From Acidobacteriota bacterium (GTDB taxonomy: Bacteria; Acidobacteriota; Vicinamibacteria; Vicinamibacterales; UBA8438), in the NCBI GenBank assembly GCA_021296515.1, contig JAGWAH010000003.1:16662-72522 (forward strand): a stretch of 55,861 nt of DNA. Direction: 5' to 3'. The position numbers and the translations under genes were made by a program. The notes under the pieces were generated by a model, which was not told the origin of the DNA, made no database searches, and saw only the letters and a list, made by a program, of their open reading frames with translations. Positions within the stretch are counted from its first letter, which is position 1, and the number at the start of each line of letters is the position of its first letter. This document shows, one piece after another, positions 30,264 through 39,556 of this stretch.

Positions 30264-31654
30264 CACGCACCCCGCCCCTGGAGCAGCTCGACCAGACGCG
30301 GGGCCAACCGCCCGATCGACCCCGCTCCGAGCACGGCTACCAGATCGCCCGCCGCCACCATTGCCCTCACGCGCGACGCGGCATCGTCGAGGCTGGCGGC
30401 AATCTCGATGGGTATCGCGGAATGGCGCCGTACGGCCCGCGCGACGGCGGCCGCGTCGACGCCCTCCGGACGGGACTCGCTCGCCGCGTAGACCTCGGTG
30501 AGCAACAGGGCGTCCGCCTGCCCCAGCACCTGACCGAAACGGTCGAGCAGACGCGCCGTCCGCGAGTACCGGTGCGGCTGGAACACCACGATCAAGCGGC
30601 GCGGAGCCCCGAGTCGCGCGGTCTTCAGGACCGCTTGAATCTCCGTCGGATGGTGAGCGTAGTCGTCCACGATCTCGATGCCACCGGGCAGGTGGTGGCG
30701 AGCATATCGACGCGCGGCCCCGGAGAAGCGGCGCAGGGCGCCGGCCGCCGTTTCCGGAGGGACGCCCAGCCACGACGCCGCTCCGATGGCCGCCAGCGCG
30801 TTGAGCAGGTTGTGACGACCCGGAACCGCAAGCGTCAGCTCCACCTCGGCGCGCCGGCCCCGGACGTTCGTGACCACCCGGGCCGTGGATCCCGACGGCC
30901 CGAGCTCCACTCGATCCGCGCGCACGCCCGAAGACGGGATCTCAATCCCGTAGGTCACGACGGGACGCGGGCAATGCGCTGCCACCCGAGCGACCTGGGG
31001 ATCATCCGCACACGCCACCATGCAACCGCTCTCCGGCACGCTGGCCGCAAAGGTCCCGACCGCGCGAACGAGCGCGTCGAATCCGTCGTACGCCTCCAGG
31101 TGTTCGTCGTCCACGTTGGTCACCACGGCAATCTCGGGAGCCAGGTGCAGAAACGACCGGTCGCTCTCGTCGGCCTCGACGACCATGAACGGCCCACTCC
31201 CCCGCCGAGCGTTGCCCCCGAGGGCGTCGACCACTCCGCCGATGACCACCGTCGGATCCAGCCCCGCCGCCTCGAGAATCAGCGCCAGCATGGACGTGGT
31301 CGTGGTCTTGCCGTGGGACCCGGCCACGGCGACGGCCCGTTTCCGCTTCGTGAGCTCCGCCAGCATCGCGCCGCGACCGACGATGGGAATGCTCCGGCGC
31401 TCCGCCTCGGCGAGCTCCGGGTTGTCCGGCGGCACCGCCGACGAGACCACGACGACGTCTGACGCCCCGATGTGGGCTGCCGCATGTCCTTCCGCGACCC
31501 GAATGCCGATCGAACGGAGCCGGGCCGTGGCCCGCGAGGTCTCGAGGTCGGACCCGCTCACCTCATAGCCCGCGCCGTGCAGCAACTCCGCGATGCCGCT
31601 CATTCCAATGCCACCGATGCCCACCATGTGGATCCGTCTGACTCGTTCGAGCAC
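30263..31654 (-). CDS. murC: UDP-N-acetylmuramate-L-alanine ligase
   Basis: Adds L-Ala to UDP-MurNAc in the cytoplasm. 463 residues from GTG 31654. The N-terminal UDP-binding motif is GIGGIGMSG, the ATP P-loop is GSHGKTTT, and VVEADESD, the conserved NVDDEHL and the C-terminal DDYAHHPTE motif follow. An AGGG stretch precedes the GTG, seven bases past the murG stop. Directly followed by ftsQ, with no murB or ddl between. Confidence 0.97.
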   Translation of the reverse strand: MLERVRRIHMVGIGGIGMSGIAELLHGAGYEVSGSDLETSRATARLRSIGIRVAEGHAAAHIGASDVVVVSSAVPPDNPELAEAERRSIPIVGRGAMLAELTKRKRAVAVAGSHGKTTTTSMLALILEAAGLDPTVVIGGVVDALGGNARRGSGPFMVVEADESDRSFLHLAPEIAVVTNVDDEHLEAYDGFDALVRAVGTFAASVPESGCMVACADDPQVARVAAHCPRPVVTYGIEIPSSGVRADRVELGPSGSTARVVTNVRGRRAEVELTLAVPGRHNLLNALAAIGAASWLGVPPETAAGALRRFSGAARRYARHHLPGGIEIVDDYAHHPTEIQAVLKTARLGAPRRLIVVFQPHRYSRTARLLDRFGQVLGQADALLLTEVYAASESRPEGVDAAAVARAVRRHSAIPIEIAASLDDAASRVRAMVAAGDLVAVLGAGSIGRLAPRLVELLQGRGA

Positions 31655-31661
31655 ACGGTCC

Positions 31662-32819
31662 CTATCTCTCCGCGCCGGCAACCGCCCCGGCGCATCCCAT
31701 GAGCTGCTCCGCCCGCTGCAGCACCCTGTCCACGGCATCCGGCTTCGCCAGACGCCGAGCCGCCGCGGCCATGGCCGCCCGGCGCTCCCGGTCCCCCGCG
31801 AGAGCAGTCACCCGGGGCGCGAGACACCGTTCGAGATCGACCTCTTCGATGACCTCCGCGGCGCCGGCCGCAACGAGCACCGCGGCATTCCGGCGCTGGT
31901 GGTCGTTGGCCGCCGTCGGCAACGGAACGATCACCGCCGGCAGGCCGGCCGCCGCCACCTCGGCCAGCGTCGTCGCTCCGGCGCGGCAGATCACCATATC
32001 GGCTGCACGCATTTCCTCGTGCATGGTCTCGAAGAACGCCTCTACCCGGGCGCTCACGCCGGCCTGACGGTAGGCTGCGCGCACGCGGTCGAGATCGCGC
32101 GCTCCCGTCTGGTGGATGATGCGTACGCCGCCGGGCGCCGAAGCCAGTACGCGGGCGGCGCCGGCCAGCGCGACGTTCAAGGCGTGCGCTCCCTGCGATC
32201 CTCCGAGGACGAGCACCGTCGACGGACCGGTCCGCCCGGCCCGCTCGACGTTCGCAGCGTCGAAGAACCCCTCGCGCACGGGGTTGCCGCTCAGGAACGC
32301 CTTCGCCCCGAAGCAGGACAAGGTCGTCTCGAACGAGACGGCCGCCGCCCGCACCAGAGGCGCGAGCATCCGATTGGTCATGCCCGGCACCGCGTTCTGT
32401 TCCATCACCATCGTCGAGCGCCCCGCCAGCGCCGCGAGCAGCACCACGGGTCCGGCGCTGTAACCGCCGAGCCCGATGACCAGATCCGGACGGGCGCGGC
32501 GCAACACGCGCGCCGCGTCGCAGAGCGTGAGCGGCGCCATCCCGACGGTCCGGGCGACGGCGAGCGGCGACTTGCCCACGAGCCCCGTCGTGCGGATGGG
32601 TTCGAACGGGAACCCCTCGCGCGCCAGGGCCCGCTCCTCGATGCCCCGGCCCGTTCCGACGAACACTACGTACGCTTGCGGATGGCGCCGGACGAGCGCT
32701 CGCGCCACGGCGATGCCGGGAAACAGATGGCCGCCGGTGCCGCCGCCGGCGAACATCACCCGGGGCGCTCCCGTTCCGGCGTCCGGGTCCGCACGACTCG
32801 CGATTCGCTTCTCCTCCAT
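31662..32819 (-). CDS. murG: UDP-GlcNAc:lipid I transferase MurG
   Basis: Peripheral inner-membrane GT28 enzyme that converts lipid I to lipid II. 385 residues with a short N-terminal extension. The Gly-rich loops are AGGGTGGHLFPG and GGYSAGPV, and the donor-site motif is GGSQGAHALN, with CRAGATTLAE and VIVPLP in the C-lobe. ATG 32819 lies eight bases past the ftsW stop with CAGG as a weak ribosome binding site. An in-frame TTG at 32831 is an alternative. Confidence 0.97.
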   Translation of the reverse strand: MEEKRIASRADPDAGTGAPRVMFAGGGTGGHLFPGIAVARALVRRHPQAYVVFVGTGRGIEERALAREGFPFEPIRTTGLVGKSPLAVARTVGMAPLTLCDAARVLRRARPDLVIGLGGYSAGPVVLLAALAGRSTMVMEQNAVPGMTNRMLAPLVRAAAVSFETTLSCFGAKAFLSGNPVREGFFDAANVERAGRTGPSTVLVLGGSQGAHALNVALAGAARVLASAPGGVRIIHQTGARDLDRVRAAYRQAGVSARVEAFFETMHEEMRAADMVICRAGATTLAEVAAAGLPAVIVPLPTAANDHQRRNAAVLVAAGAAEVIEEVDLERCLAPRVTALAGDRERRAAMAAAARRLAKPDAVDRVLQRAEQLMGCAGAVAGAER

Positions 32820-32827
32820 CGCCTGGG

Positions 32828-33937
32828 TCAATGTCTGAGCGCCGCATGCTGCGATACGTTCAGGAGGATTCCCATACCGATCAGCCCGATCAGGAGCGAC
32901 GACCCGCCGGCGCTGACGAACGGCAGCGGAATCCCGGTCGTCGGCAGCAGTCCAAGCACTACGCTCATGTTGATGAAAGCCTGCATGCCGACCATCGTCG
33001 TGAGTCCGATCGCCAGGAACGCGCCGAACCGGTCGGGGGCATGGCAGGCGACGAGCAGACCGCGCCAGGTGATGATCGCGAAGCACAGCAGGATCACCGT
33101 TGCGCCAAGCAGCCCCGTTTCCTCGGCGATGACGGCGTAGATGAAGTCGGTATGCGGCTCGGGCAGAAAATGCAGCTTCTGCAGCCCGCGCATCAGCCCC
33201 AGGCCCACCAGGCCGCCGGTGCCGACCGCGATCTGCGACTGAATGACCTGAAACCCGTCGCCCAGCGGGTCGGCCCACGGATCGAGGAACGCCAGCAACC
33301 GCCTCATGCGATACGGCGCGCTCGACAACACGAGGTACAAGGCCGGCACCAGCACGAGCGCCGCTCCGACCACGTAGCGGTAGCTCAGCCCCGCGGCGAA
33401 GACCATCGCCGCCACGATCACGACCGCGGTGAGCGCCGTGCTGAAGTCCGGCTGCAACAGGATGAGTGCGGCGAGGCCGGCCGTGAGGCCGCCTATCGGC
33501 AGCAACGCGTAGAGGACGTCGTTGACCCGGTCCATCCGCCGCTCGAGTTGCGCCGCCGCGAACATGATCAGGGCGATCTTGGCGAGCTCCGACGGCTGCA
33601 CGCCGAACCCCGCGATGCCGAACCAGCGGCGGGTTCCGTTGATCGGGTCGCTGAACAACACGGCGATGAGAGCCAGCAGAGTGACGCCGACCGCCGTCGA
33701 CAGAACGGCCGGCTTCTTCAACCGCCGGTAGTCGACCCGCATGACGCCCCAGAGCAGTCCGAACCCCACGACGGCCCACATCACCTGCCGGAACAGGAAG
33801 TGGTACGGCCGCGCGTAGCGATCCATGGCGAGCAGGGCCGACGCGCTGTAGACCATGATGACGCTCGCGCTCAGGAGCGCGAGCGTCGCGAAGAAGAGCA
33901 GCTTGTCGGGTTTGAGTTTCCGCGCCATACTCGCCAC
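32828..33937 (-). CDS. ftsW: Septal peptidoglycan polymerase FtsW (SEDS family)
   Basis: Glycosyltransferase that polymerises lipid II at the septum with FtsI. 369 residues and about ten membrane helices. The SEDS signature INGTRRWFGIAGFGVQPSE, the catalytic Asp in LQPDFSTA and the C-terminal PLPFVSAGGSS are present. Start GTG 33937 or ATG 33928; neither has a strong ribosome binding site. The upstream gap to murD (184 bp) is the largest inside the dcw cluster and holds a MITE-like element. Confidence 0.96.
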   Translation of the reverse strand: MASMARKLKPDKLLFFATLALLSASVIMVYSASALLAMDRYARPYHFLFRQVMWAVVGFGLLWGVMRVDYRRLKKPAVLSTAVGVTLLALIAVLFSDPINGTRRWFGIAGFGVQPSELAKIALIMFAAAQLERRMDRVNDVLYALLPIGGLTAGLAALILLQPDFSTALTAVVIVAAMVFAAGLSYRYVVGAALVLVPALYLVLSSAPYRMRRLLAFLDPWADPLGDGFQVIQSQIAVGTGGLVGLGLMRGLQKLHFLPEPHTDFIYAVIAEETGLLGATVILLCFAIITWRGLLVACHAPDRFGAFLAIGLTTMVGMQAFINMSVVLGLLPTTGIPLPFVSAGGSSLLIGLIGMGILLNVSQHAALRH

Positions 33938-34004
33938 CGGCGATTGTCGTGTCGCAAGACCTAAAGTTCGCGGCCGGTCGACCCGAAACAGGGGTTACGC
34001 GTTC

Positions 34005-34134
34005 ACGTGAGCGGTCAGCAGTCATCAGTCAGACCCGGGTGGAGACGCCAGCCTCGCAGGCAAGGGATAGCCTGCGCTCCCAGCGGCCAGCTCTTCACCG
34101 CGCAAACCGACTGATGACTGCTCACTGCTCACGT
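34005..34134. repeat. MITE-like element with 26-bp terminal inverted repeats
   Basis: Left arm 34005-34030 and right arm 34109-34134 are reverse complements over 26 bp with two mismatches. The arms start ACGTGAGC and contain GCAGTCATCAGTC. The 78-bp core has an inner hairpin (CGCAGGC/GCCTGCG, 34055-34076). It codes for nothing convincing. The right arm contains the murD stop codon. No target-site duplication is evident. See findings. Confidence 0.8.
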
Positions 34135-35504
34135 CCGTCGTTCTCCGCAACCGGCGACCCGAGCGCCGCCACCGCATCCCTGAACGCCGCGCCTCGCGCG
34201 GCGTAGTCGCGAAACATGTCGAGGCTGGCGCAAGCCGGCGCCAGCAACACGGCTCCGCCCGGGCGGGAGCGCGCCGCCGCCAGACGTACCGCCTCATCCA
34301 TCGTCTCCGCCTCGAGCACGTCGACCTCCGGCTCCAGCGCGCGTCGCACGCGGGGTCGCGCCTCGCCGATGGCCACCACCGAGGCGCCGCGCGCCGCCAG
34401 TGCGGGGCGCAGGTCCTCGAACCGCCCGCCCTTGAACCGACCGCCGAGGATCACCACCAACCCCGGACCGAAGCACTCGATCGCGGCTCGCGCCGCGACA
34501 ACGTTGGTTGCCTTCGAGTCGTTCACGAACCGGACGCCCGCGCTCTCCCCCACGAACTCCAGGGTGTGCTCGAGGCCGCGGAAGGAACCAACGGCTCGCG
34601 CCATCGCGCCGGCGTCGATCCCCACCAGCGTGCCGACGGCCGCCGCGGCGGCGATATCGCTGAGCAGGTGGCGCCCGGGGACTCGGACCGCGGACATCGG
34701 CACCAGGCACTCGTCCCCGTCGGCCGAGCGACGCGCGATGCCGTCCGCGGTGACCTGTACACCCTCTGCCAGCGGGGTCTCCACGGCGAACCTGAGCGCC
34801 CGTGCGCGACCGGAGCGTGCAATCTGCAGCACGTGCGGGTCGTCGGCGTTGATCACCATCGCGTCGTCCGGCGTCTGGTTCGCGAACAGCCGGGCCTTCG
34901 CGCCGGCGTACTCCTCGAAGCTCGCGTGCCGGTCGAGATGATCCGGCGACAGGTTCAGGCACACCGCAATCCAGGGGCGGAACGTCTCGGTGAGCTCGAG
35001 CTGAAAGCTGCTGACCTCAACGACGTGCACGACGTCCGGCGTCGAGCTCTCGACCTGGCTGCTCAGCGCCACGCCGATGTTGCCCCCAACGACCGCGCGG
35101 CGTCCGCCGGCTTCCAGCATTCGACCGGTCACAACCACGGTGGTCGACTTCCCCTTCGTTCCGGTCACCGCCACCAGACGCCCCCGCAGCCAACGGGCCG
35201 CCAGCTCCACCTCGCTGATGACCGGGACTCCCCGGCGACGCGCCGCAGCAATCTCCGCCACCCGTGGGGACACGCCGGGGCTCAGCACGATCAGGTCGGC
35301 GGCCCGCAGCGTGGCGTCTCGATGTCCGCCGCTCTCCAGCACGATGCCGTCGCCCGCCAGGCTTTCGGCCTGTGCAATGCCCGGGCCGGCCTCGCTCAAC
35401 GTGACGCGGGCGCCGCGACGGGCCAGCAGCCGAGCGGCGGCAAGCCCGCTGCGGCCGGCGCCGACCACGACGACACGCGAGTCCACGACCGAGAAATGGG
35501 TCAT
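34122..35504 (-). CDS. murD: UDP-MurNAc-L-Ala-D-Glu ligase
   Basis: Adds D-Glu to UDP-MurNAc-L-Ala. 460 residues. The N-terminal Rossmann motif is VVVGAGRSG, the ATP P-loop is TGTKGKST, and the family motifs LNLSPDHLDRH and VNDSKATN are present. ATG 35504 overlaps the mraY stop (ATGA). The last residues (NDGREQ) and the stop fall inside the right arm of an inverted-repeat element, so the C-terminus may have been reshaped. Confidence 0.97.
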   Translation of the reverse strand: MTHFSVVDSRVVVVGAGRSGLAAARLLARRGARVTLSEAGPGIAQAESLAGDGIVLESGGHRDATLRAADLIVLSPGVSPRVAEIAAARRRGVPVISEVELAARWLRGRLVAVTGTKGKSTTVVVTGRMLEAGGRRAVVGGNIGVALSSQVESSTPDVVHVVEVSSFQLELTETFRPWIAVCLNLSPDHLDRHASFEEYAGAKARLFANQTPDDAMVINADDPHVLQIARSGRARALRFAVETPLAEGVQVTADGIARRSADGDECLVPMSAVRVPGRHLLSDIAAAAAVGTLVGIDAGAMARAVGSFRGLEHTLEFVGESAGVRFVNDSKATNVVAARAAIECFGPGLVVILGGRFKGGRFEDLRPALAARGASVVAIGEARPRVRRALEPEVDVLEAETMDEAVRLAAARSRPGGAVLLAPACASLDMFRDYAARGAAFRDAVAALGSPVAENDGREQ

Positions 35505-36586
35505 CGCAACTTCAACGTCGTCAGACTGAACAGCGCGAAGACCACCGCGGCAATCAGGAACCGGGAGATGATCTTCGGCTCGCTCCACCCGATCTGCTCG
35601 TAGTGGTGATGCAGCGGCGCCATCCTGAACACGCGCCGGCCGGTCAGCTTGAACGACCCGACCTGGACAATCACCGACAGCGCTTCGAGGACGAACACCG
35701 CACCCACGATGGGCAACAGCAGCTCCTGCTTGATGAGCAGCGCGACCGTTCCGAGCGCCCCGCCGAGCGCGAGCGAGCCGACGTCGCCCATGAACACGTC
35801 CGCCGGATACGAGTTGTACCAAAGGAACCCGAGCCCGGCGCCAACGAGGGATCCGCAGAAGATCGTGAGCTCGCCCGCCGGAGGAAACCGCACCAGCAGC
35901 AGGAATTCGGCGATGGCGGCGTGGCCGCTCACGTAGGTCAGGGCCGTGAACGCGCCGGCCGCCACCGTGAAGATGCTGATTGCGAGCCCGTCCAGCCCGT
36001 CCGTCAGGTTGACGGCGTTCGACGAGAACACCAGGACCAGCACGGCGAACGGGACGTACAGCCAGCCGATGTCCGGCGTGAACTGCTTGAAGAACGGGAA
36101 GATGATCTCGCTGCTGTAGAGATCGCTGTGCGTCAACTGCAACAACGACAGACCGACCGCGGTCGCGACCGCGCTCTGGGCGATGAGCTTGCCCCGGACC
36201 GACAGACCGCGGTGCGAGCGGCGCGCGATCTTGAGCCAGTCGTCCGCGAACCCGATGGCGCCGAAGGCGGCGGTCGACAACAGGGCGATCTGCACGTAGA
36301 CGTTGGTCAGGTCGGCCCAGAGCAGGGTCGGCACGAACGCCGCGGCGAGCAGCAGCAGCCCTCCCATCGTGGGCGTGCCCGCCTTGTCCTTGTGCGTCGG
36401 CGGCCCGTCGTGCCGGATGATCTGACCGATCTGGAGCGCTCGCAGCCGGCGGATCGTGACGGGGCCCAACACCAGCGTCACCGTGAACGCAGTCAGGCTC
36501 GCGGCCGCGGTCCGGAAAGTGATGTACTGAACCACGTTCAGCAGGCTGAATTCCGCGTGCAGCGGATAAAGCAGGTGATACAGCAT
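35501..36586 (-). CDS. mraY: Phospho-MurNAc-pentapeptide translocase MraY
   Basis: Integral membrane enzyme that makes lipid I on undecaprenyl phosphate. 361 residues, about ten helices. Motifs: GPPTHKDKAGTPTMGG, FADDWLK with the paired Asp, NAVNLTDGLDGLA and MAPLHHHYE. ATG 36586 overlaps the murF stop by one base; GTG 36589 is one codon upstream. Cotranscribed within the dcw cluster. Confidence 0.98.
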   Translation of the reverse strand: MLYHLLYPLHAEFSLLNVVQYITFRTAAASLTAFTVTLVLGPVTIRRLRALQIGQIIRHDGPPTHKDKAGTPTMGGLLLLAAAFVPTLLWADLTNVYVQIALLSTAAFGAIGFADDWLKIARRSHRGLSVRGKLIAQSAVATAVGLSLLQLTHSDLYSSEIIFPFFKQFTPDIGWLYVPFAVLVLVFSSNAVNLTDGLDGLAISIFTVAAGAFTALTYVSGHAAIAEFLLLVRFPPAGELTIFCGSLVGAGLGFLWYNSYPADVFMGDVGSLALGGALGTVALLIKQELLLPIVGAVFVLEALSVIVQVGSFKLTGRRVFRMAPLHHHYEQIGWSEPKIISRFLIAAVVFALFSLTTLKLR

Positions 36587-38007
36587 CACGCCCGCTCCGC
36601 CTTCAGTCGGTCCGCGACGCGATCGACACGGACGCCCCGCGACCCCTTGACGAGAACGAGGTCGCCCGCCCGGACGAGTGCGGCGGTCAGAGAAGCTGCA
36701 TCCTCGCTCGTTCCGCAGGTGACGGCGTGGCCGGCGTCCAGACCGGCCGCACGGGCGCCTTCCGCCAGCGCTTCGGCGGCGGGGCCGCCGACGGCCACGA
36801 GCACGTCGAACCCGGCCTCTACCGCCAGACGGCCGCAGGCGCGATGCAGCAACCGCGCGCGGGGTCCGAGTTCGAGCATCTCGCCCAGAACCGCGACGCG
36901 GCGCCGGTGCCCTTTGTCGCTCCCCAGCGACCGGAGCGCCTGCTCGAGCGCCGCCGGGTTGGAGTTGTAGGAATCGTCCACCACCGTCACCCCTTGGGCC
37001 AGGCGGATCACCTCGCCGCGGCGCGGCGGCGGTGCGAACGCCGCCGCCTCGCGCAGCATCGCCTCCACCGGGACCTGGAACAGAAGGGCAACCGCGATTG
37101 CGGCGACCACGTTGGCCACCTGACCCGCTCCGAGCAGCCGCGTGCTCAGGCCGCCGGCGCCGGCGGGTGTCTCGACCGCCGCCCGCATGCCGTCGATTCC
37201 GCGATCTTCGACGTCCGTGGCTCGTACGTCGGCCTGCGTGTCGACTCCGAAGGTGGTCACGCCGCCGGGAAACCCGCCGATTCGCTCCATGGCCAGTGTG
37301 TCCCCGGCGTTCACGACCAGGTGGTCGCGCGCGGTCGCACCGTCGAGAATTTCCGCCTTGGCGTCGGCGATCCCCTCGATCGAAGCAAAGGACTCGGCAT
37401 GGACCTCCGCCACGTTGGTCCAGACGCGGACGTTCGGCTCGGCGATGCCGACCAGGGTATGAATCTCGCCTGCATGGTTCATGCCGAGCTCGACCACCGC
37501 CACTTCGGGGCGGCGCCTGAGCGCCAGCAGCGACAGCGGGAGGCCTATGTGGTTGTTGAGGTTGCCTTCGTTGCGGAGCACGTCGTGCCGGGTGCCGATG
37601 AACGCCGCCGTCAGCTCCTTGGTCGTCGTCTTACCTACGCTTCCGGTAATCGCCACGACCTTCGCGCCGGAACGACGCCGCACGTCGCGCGCGATCGACT
37701 GCAGCGCATGCGTGGTGTCTCCCACGACGATGGTCGCCGGGGCGACCCTGCTCGCCCCGGTGACCGGCGCCGCCGCCGTGTCGCTGACGATCACGCCCGC
37801 CGCTCCTCTACCGACTGCCTCGGCGATGAAGTCGTGACCGTCCAGCCGGTTGCCCCGAATCGCCAGGAAGACGTCGCCCGGACGGATACGCCGGCTGTCG
37901 ATGGAGATGTCTCCCAACTCGACATCCGGGAGGCCGGCCACCAGCCGCCCTCCGGCCGCGAGGGCCAGTTCCCCCGCCCGCACCCGCGCCGATCCATGAT
38001 CCGCCAC
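36586..38007 (-). CDS. murF: UDP-MurNAc-tripeptide-D-Ala-D-Ala ligase
   Basis: Adds D-Ala-D-Ala to complete the pentapeptide. 473 residues. P-loop GSVGKTTTKE, VELGMNHAGEI, and VVDDSYNSNPAAL identify MurF. GTG 38007 lies seven bases after the murE stop, without a strong ribosome binding site. The D-Ala-D-Ala ligase gene that supplies its substrate is not in the window. Confidence 0.97.
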   Translation of the reverse strand: MADHGSARVRAGELALAAGGRLVAGLPDVELGDISIDSRRIRPGDVFLAIRGNRLDGHDFIAEAVGRGAAGVIVSDTAAAPVTGASRVAPATIVVGDTTHALQSIARDVRRRSGAKVVAITGSVGKTTTKELTAAFIGTRHDVLRNEGNLNNHIGLPLSLLALRRRPEVAVVELGMNHAGEIHTLVGIAEPNVRVWTNVAEVHAESFASIEGIADAKAEILDGATARDHLVVNAGDTLAMERIGGFPGGVTTFGVDTQADVRATDVEDRGIDGMRAAVETPAGAGGLSTRLLGAGQVANVVAAIAVALLFQVPVEAMLREAAAFAPPPRRGEVIRLAQGVTVVDDSYNSNPAALEQALRSLGSDKGHRRRVAVLGEMLELGPRARLLHRACGRLAVEAGFDVLVAVGGPAAEALAEGARAAGLDAGHAVTCGTSEDAASLTAALVRAGDLVLVKGSRGVRVDRVADRLKAERA

Positions 38008-38014
38008 CTGTCTG

Positions 38015-39556
38015 TCATCCCACGGATGGCCGCCCGCCCCGTGCGTCCAGCGCCGCGCGCGCCACGACGACGTCGTCGAAGGGCACTGCGCGCGACCCGA
38101 TCACCTGGTAACGCTCGTGCCCCTTGCCCGCTATGACGACCACGTCGCCGGCCCCCGCGTCATCTATCGCGCGGCGGATCGCCGCCGCCCGCTCCACGAT
38201 CGCCAGATGCGGGGTGTCGGAACGACCGAGGCCGCGCTCGATGTCGTCGATGATGGCTTTCGGATCTTCCGACCTGGGGTTGTCCGACGTGAGAATCACC
38301 GCGTCGCTCAGGCGAATCGCCACGACCCCCATCAACGGCCGCTTCGTGGCGTCCCGATCGCCGCCGCAACCGAACACCGTGACGATCCGGCGCCCGGCGA
38401 TCTGGCGCACGGTTTCCAGCAATCCCCGCAACGCGTCGTCGGTGTGCGCGGAGTCGACGATGACGGTCACGTCGTCGTCCTCCGACGACACCGTCTGCAT
38501 ACGACCCGGCACCACGGTCAAAGCGCGTACCCCGGCTGCGATACCGGCGAACGGCAGGTCGAGAGCCACGCCCGCGGCCGCCGCGGCGAGCACGTCGTAG
38601 GCGGCGGCGCGACCCGGCAACCGCGACTCCAGCAGCAACGATCCACGCGGGGTGCGCGCCTCGATGACGGTCCCGTCGGCACGCAGTTCCAGGCGGACGG
38701 GCATGCAGTCGGCCGTCCGCTCCAGGGCGTAGGTCACCGGTCGCGACACCTGCCCCGCCAGCCGGGCACCGCGCGGGTCGTCGAGGTTGACCACGGCCGG
38801 AGCCCCATCCGGCAACAAATCGAAGAGCCGCCGCTTCGCGGCGAAGTAGCCCTCCATGTCGCCGTGAAAGTCGAGATGGTCGCGCGTCAGGTTCGTGAAG
38901 ACGGCGGCTGCGAACCGGACGTGTTCGACCCGTCGCAACACCGTGGCATGGGAAGAGACCTCCATGACGCAGGCCCGTGCGCCCCGATCACGCATCGCCG
39001 CGAGCAACGCCTGGACCTGCGGGGCCTCCGGCGTGGTGTGCACCGCCGGTCGCTCGGCGTCGTCGCGGCCGATCCGGTTCGAAATGGAGCTGATCCGCCC
39101 CGTCGCCATCCCCGCGTGCGCGAAGATGGATTCGAGGAGCCAGGTGGTCGTGGTCTTGCCGTTGGTTCCGGTGACGCCGACGACTTGCAGGTCGCGGCTC
39201 GGGTCGCCATGGAAGGCCGCGGCGAGTGCGGACAGAGCGGCGCGCGCATCCGGCACGCGGACCCAGGGCAGCGGCGCCGCGGCCGGCGGTTCCACCTCGG
39301 CGACGACGAGCGCCGCGCCGCGCTCGACCGCGTCGTCGACGAAATCGGCGCCGTCGAAGCGCCGGCCCGGTACGGCGACGAAGACGCCGCCCGGAGTGAC
39401 GTCACGCGAATCGAAATGGACGCCGGTCACCGGAGACTCCAGCAGACGCGCGTCGGTAACCGTGGAGCCGCCGACGCCGGCGTCAGCGAGCAATGCCCCG
39501 CAGGACATCCCGCAATCGACGTTCCGAACCGAGGACTCTTGGTCGACCATGGTCAT
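38015..39556 (-). CDS. murE: UDP-MurNAc-tripeptide synthetase, meso-DAP type
   Basis: Adds the third peptide residue. 513 residues. The P-loop TGTNGKTTT is at 129-137, HTTPEAP and NLTRDHLDFH follow, and DNPR is at 425-428. DNPR (with Glu nearby) is the known marker of meso-diaminopimelate enzymes rather than lysine enzymes, so the wall is mDAP type. ATG 39556 overlaps the ftsI stop (ATGA). Confidence 0.97.
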   Translation of the reverse strand: MTMVDQESSVRNVDCGMSCGALLADAGVGGSTVTDARLLESPVTGVHFDSRDVTPGGVFVAVPGRRFDGADFVDDAVERGAALVVAEVEPPAAAPLPWVRVPDARAALSALAAAFHGDPSRDLQVVGVTGTNGKTTTTWLLESIFAHAGMATGRISSISNRIGRDDAERPAVHTTPEAPQVQALLAAMRDRGARACVMEVSSHATVLRRVEHVRFAAAVFTNLTRDHLDFHGDMEGYFAAKRRLFDLLPDGAPAVVNLDDPRGARLAGQVSRPVTYALERTADCMPVRLELRADGTVIEARTPRGSLLLESRLPGRAAAYDVLAAAAAGVALDLPFAGIAAGVRALTVVPGRMQTVSSEDDDVTVIVDSAHTDDALRGLLETVRQIAGRRIVTVFGCGGDRDATKRPLMGVVAIRLSDAVILTSDNPRSEDPKAIIDDIERGLGRSDTPHLAIVERAAAIRRAIDDAGAGDVVVIAGKGHERYQVIGSRAVPFDDVVVARAALDARGGRPSVG

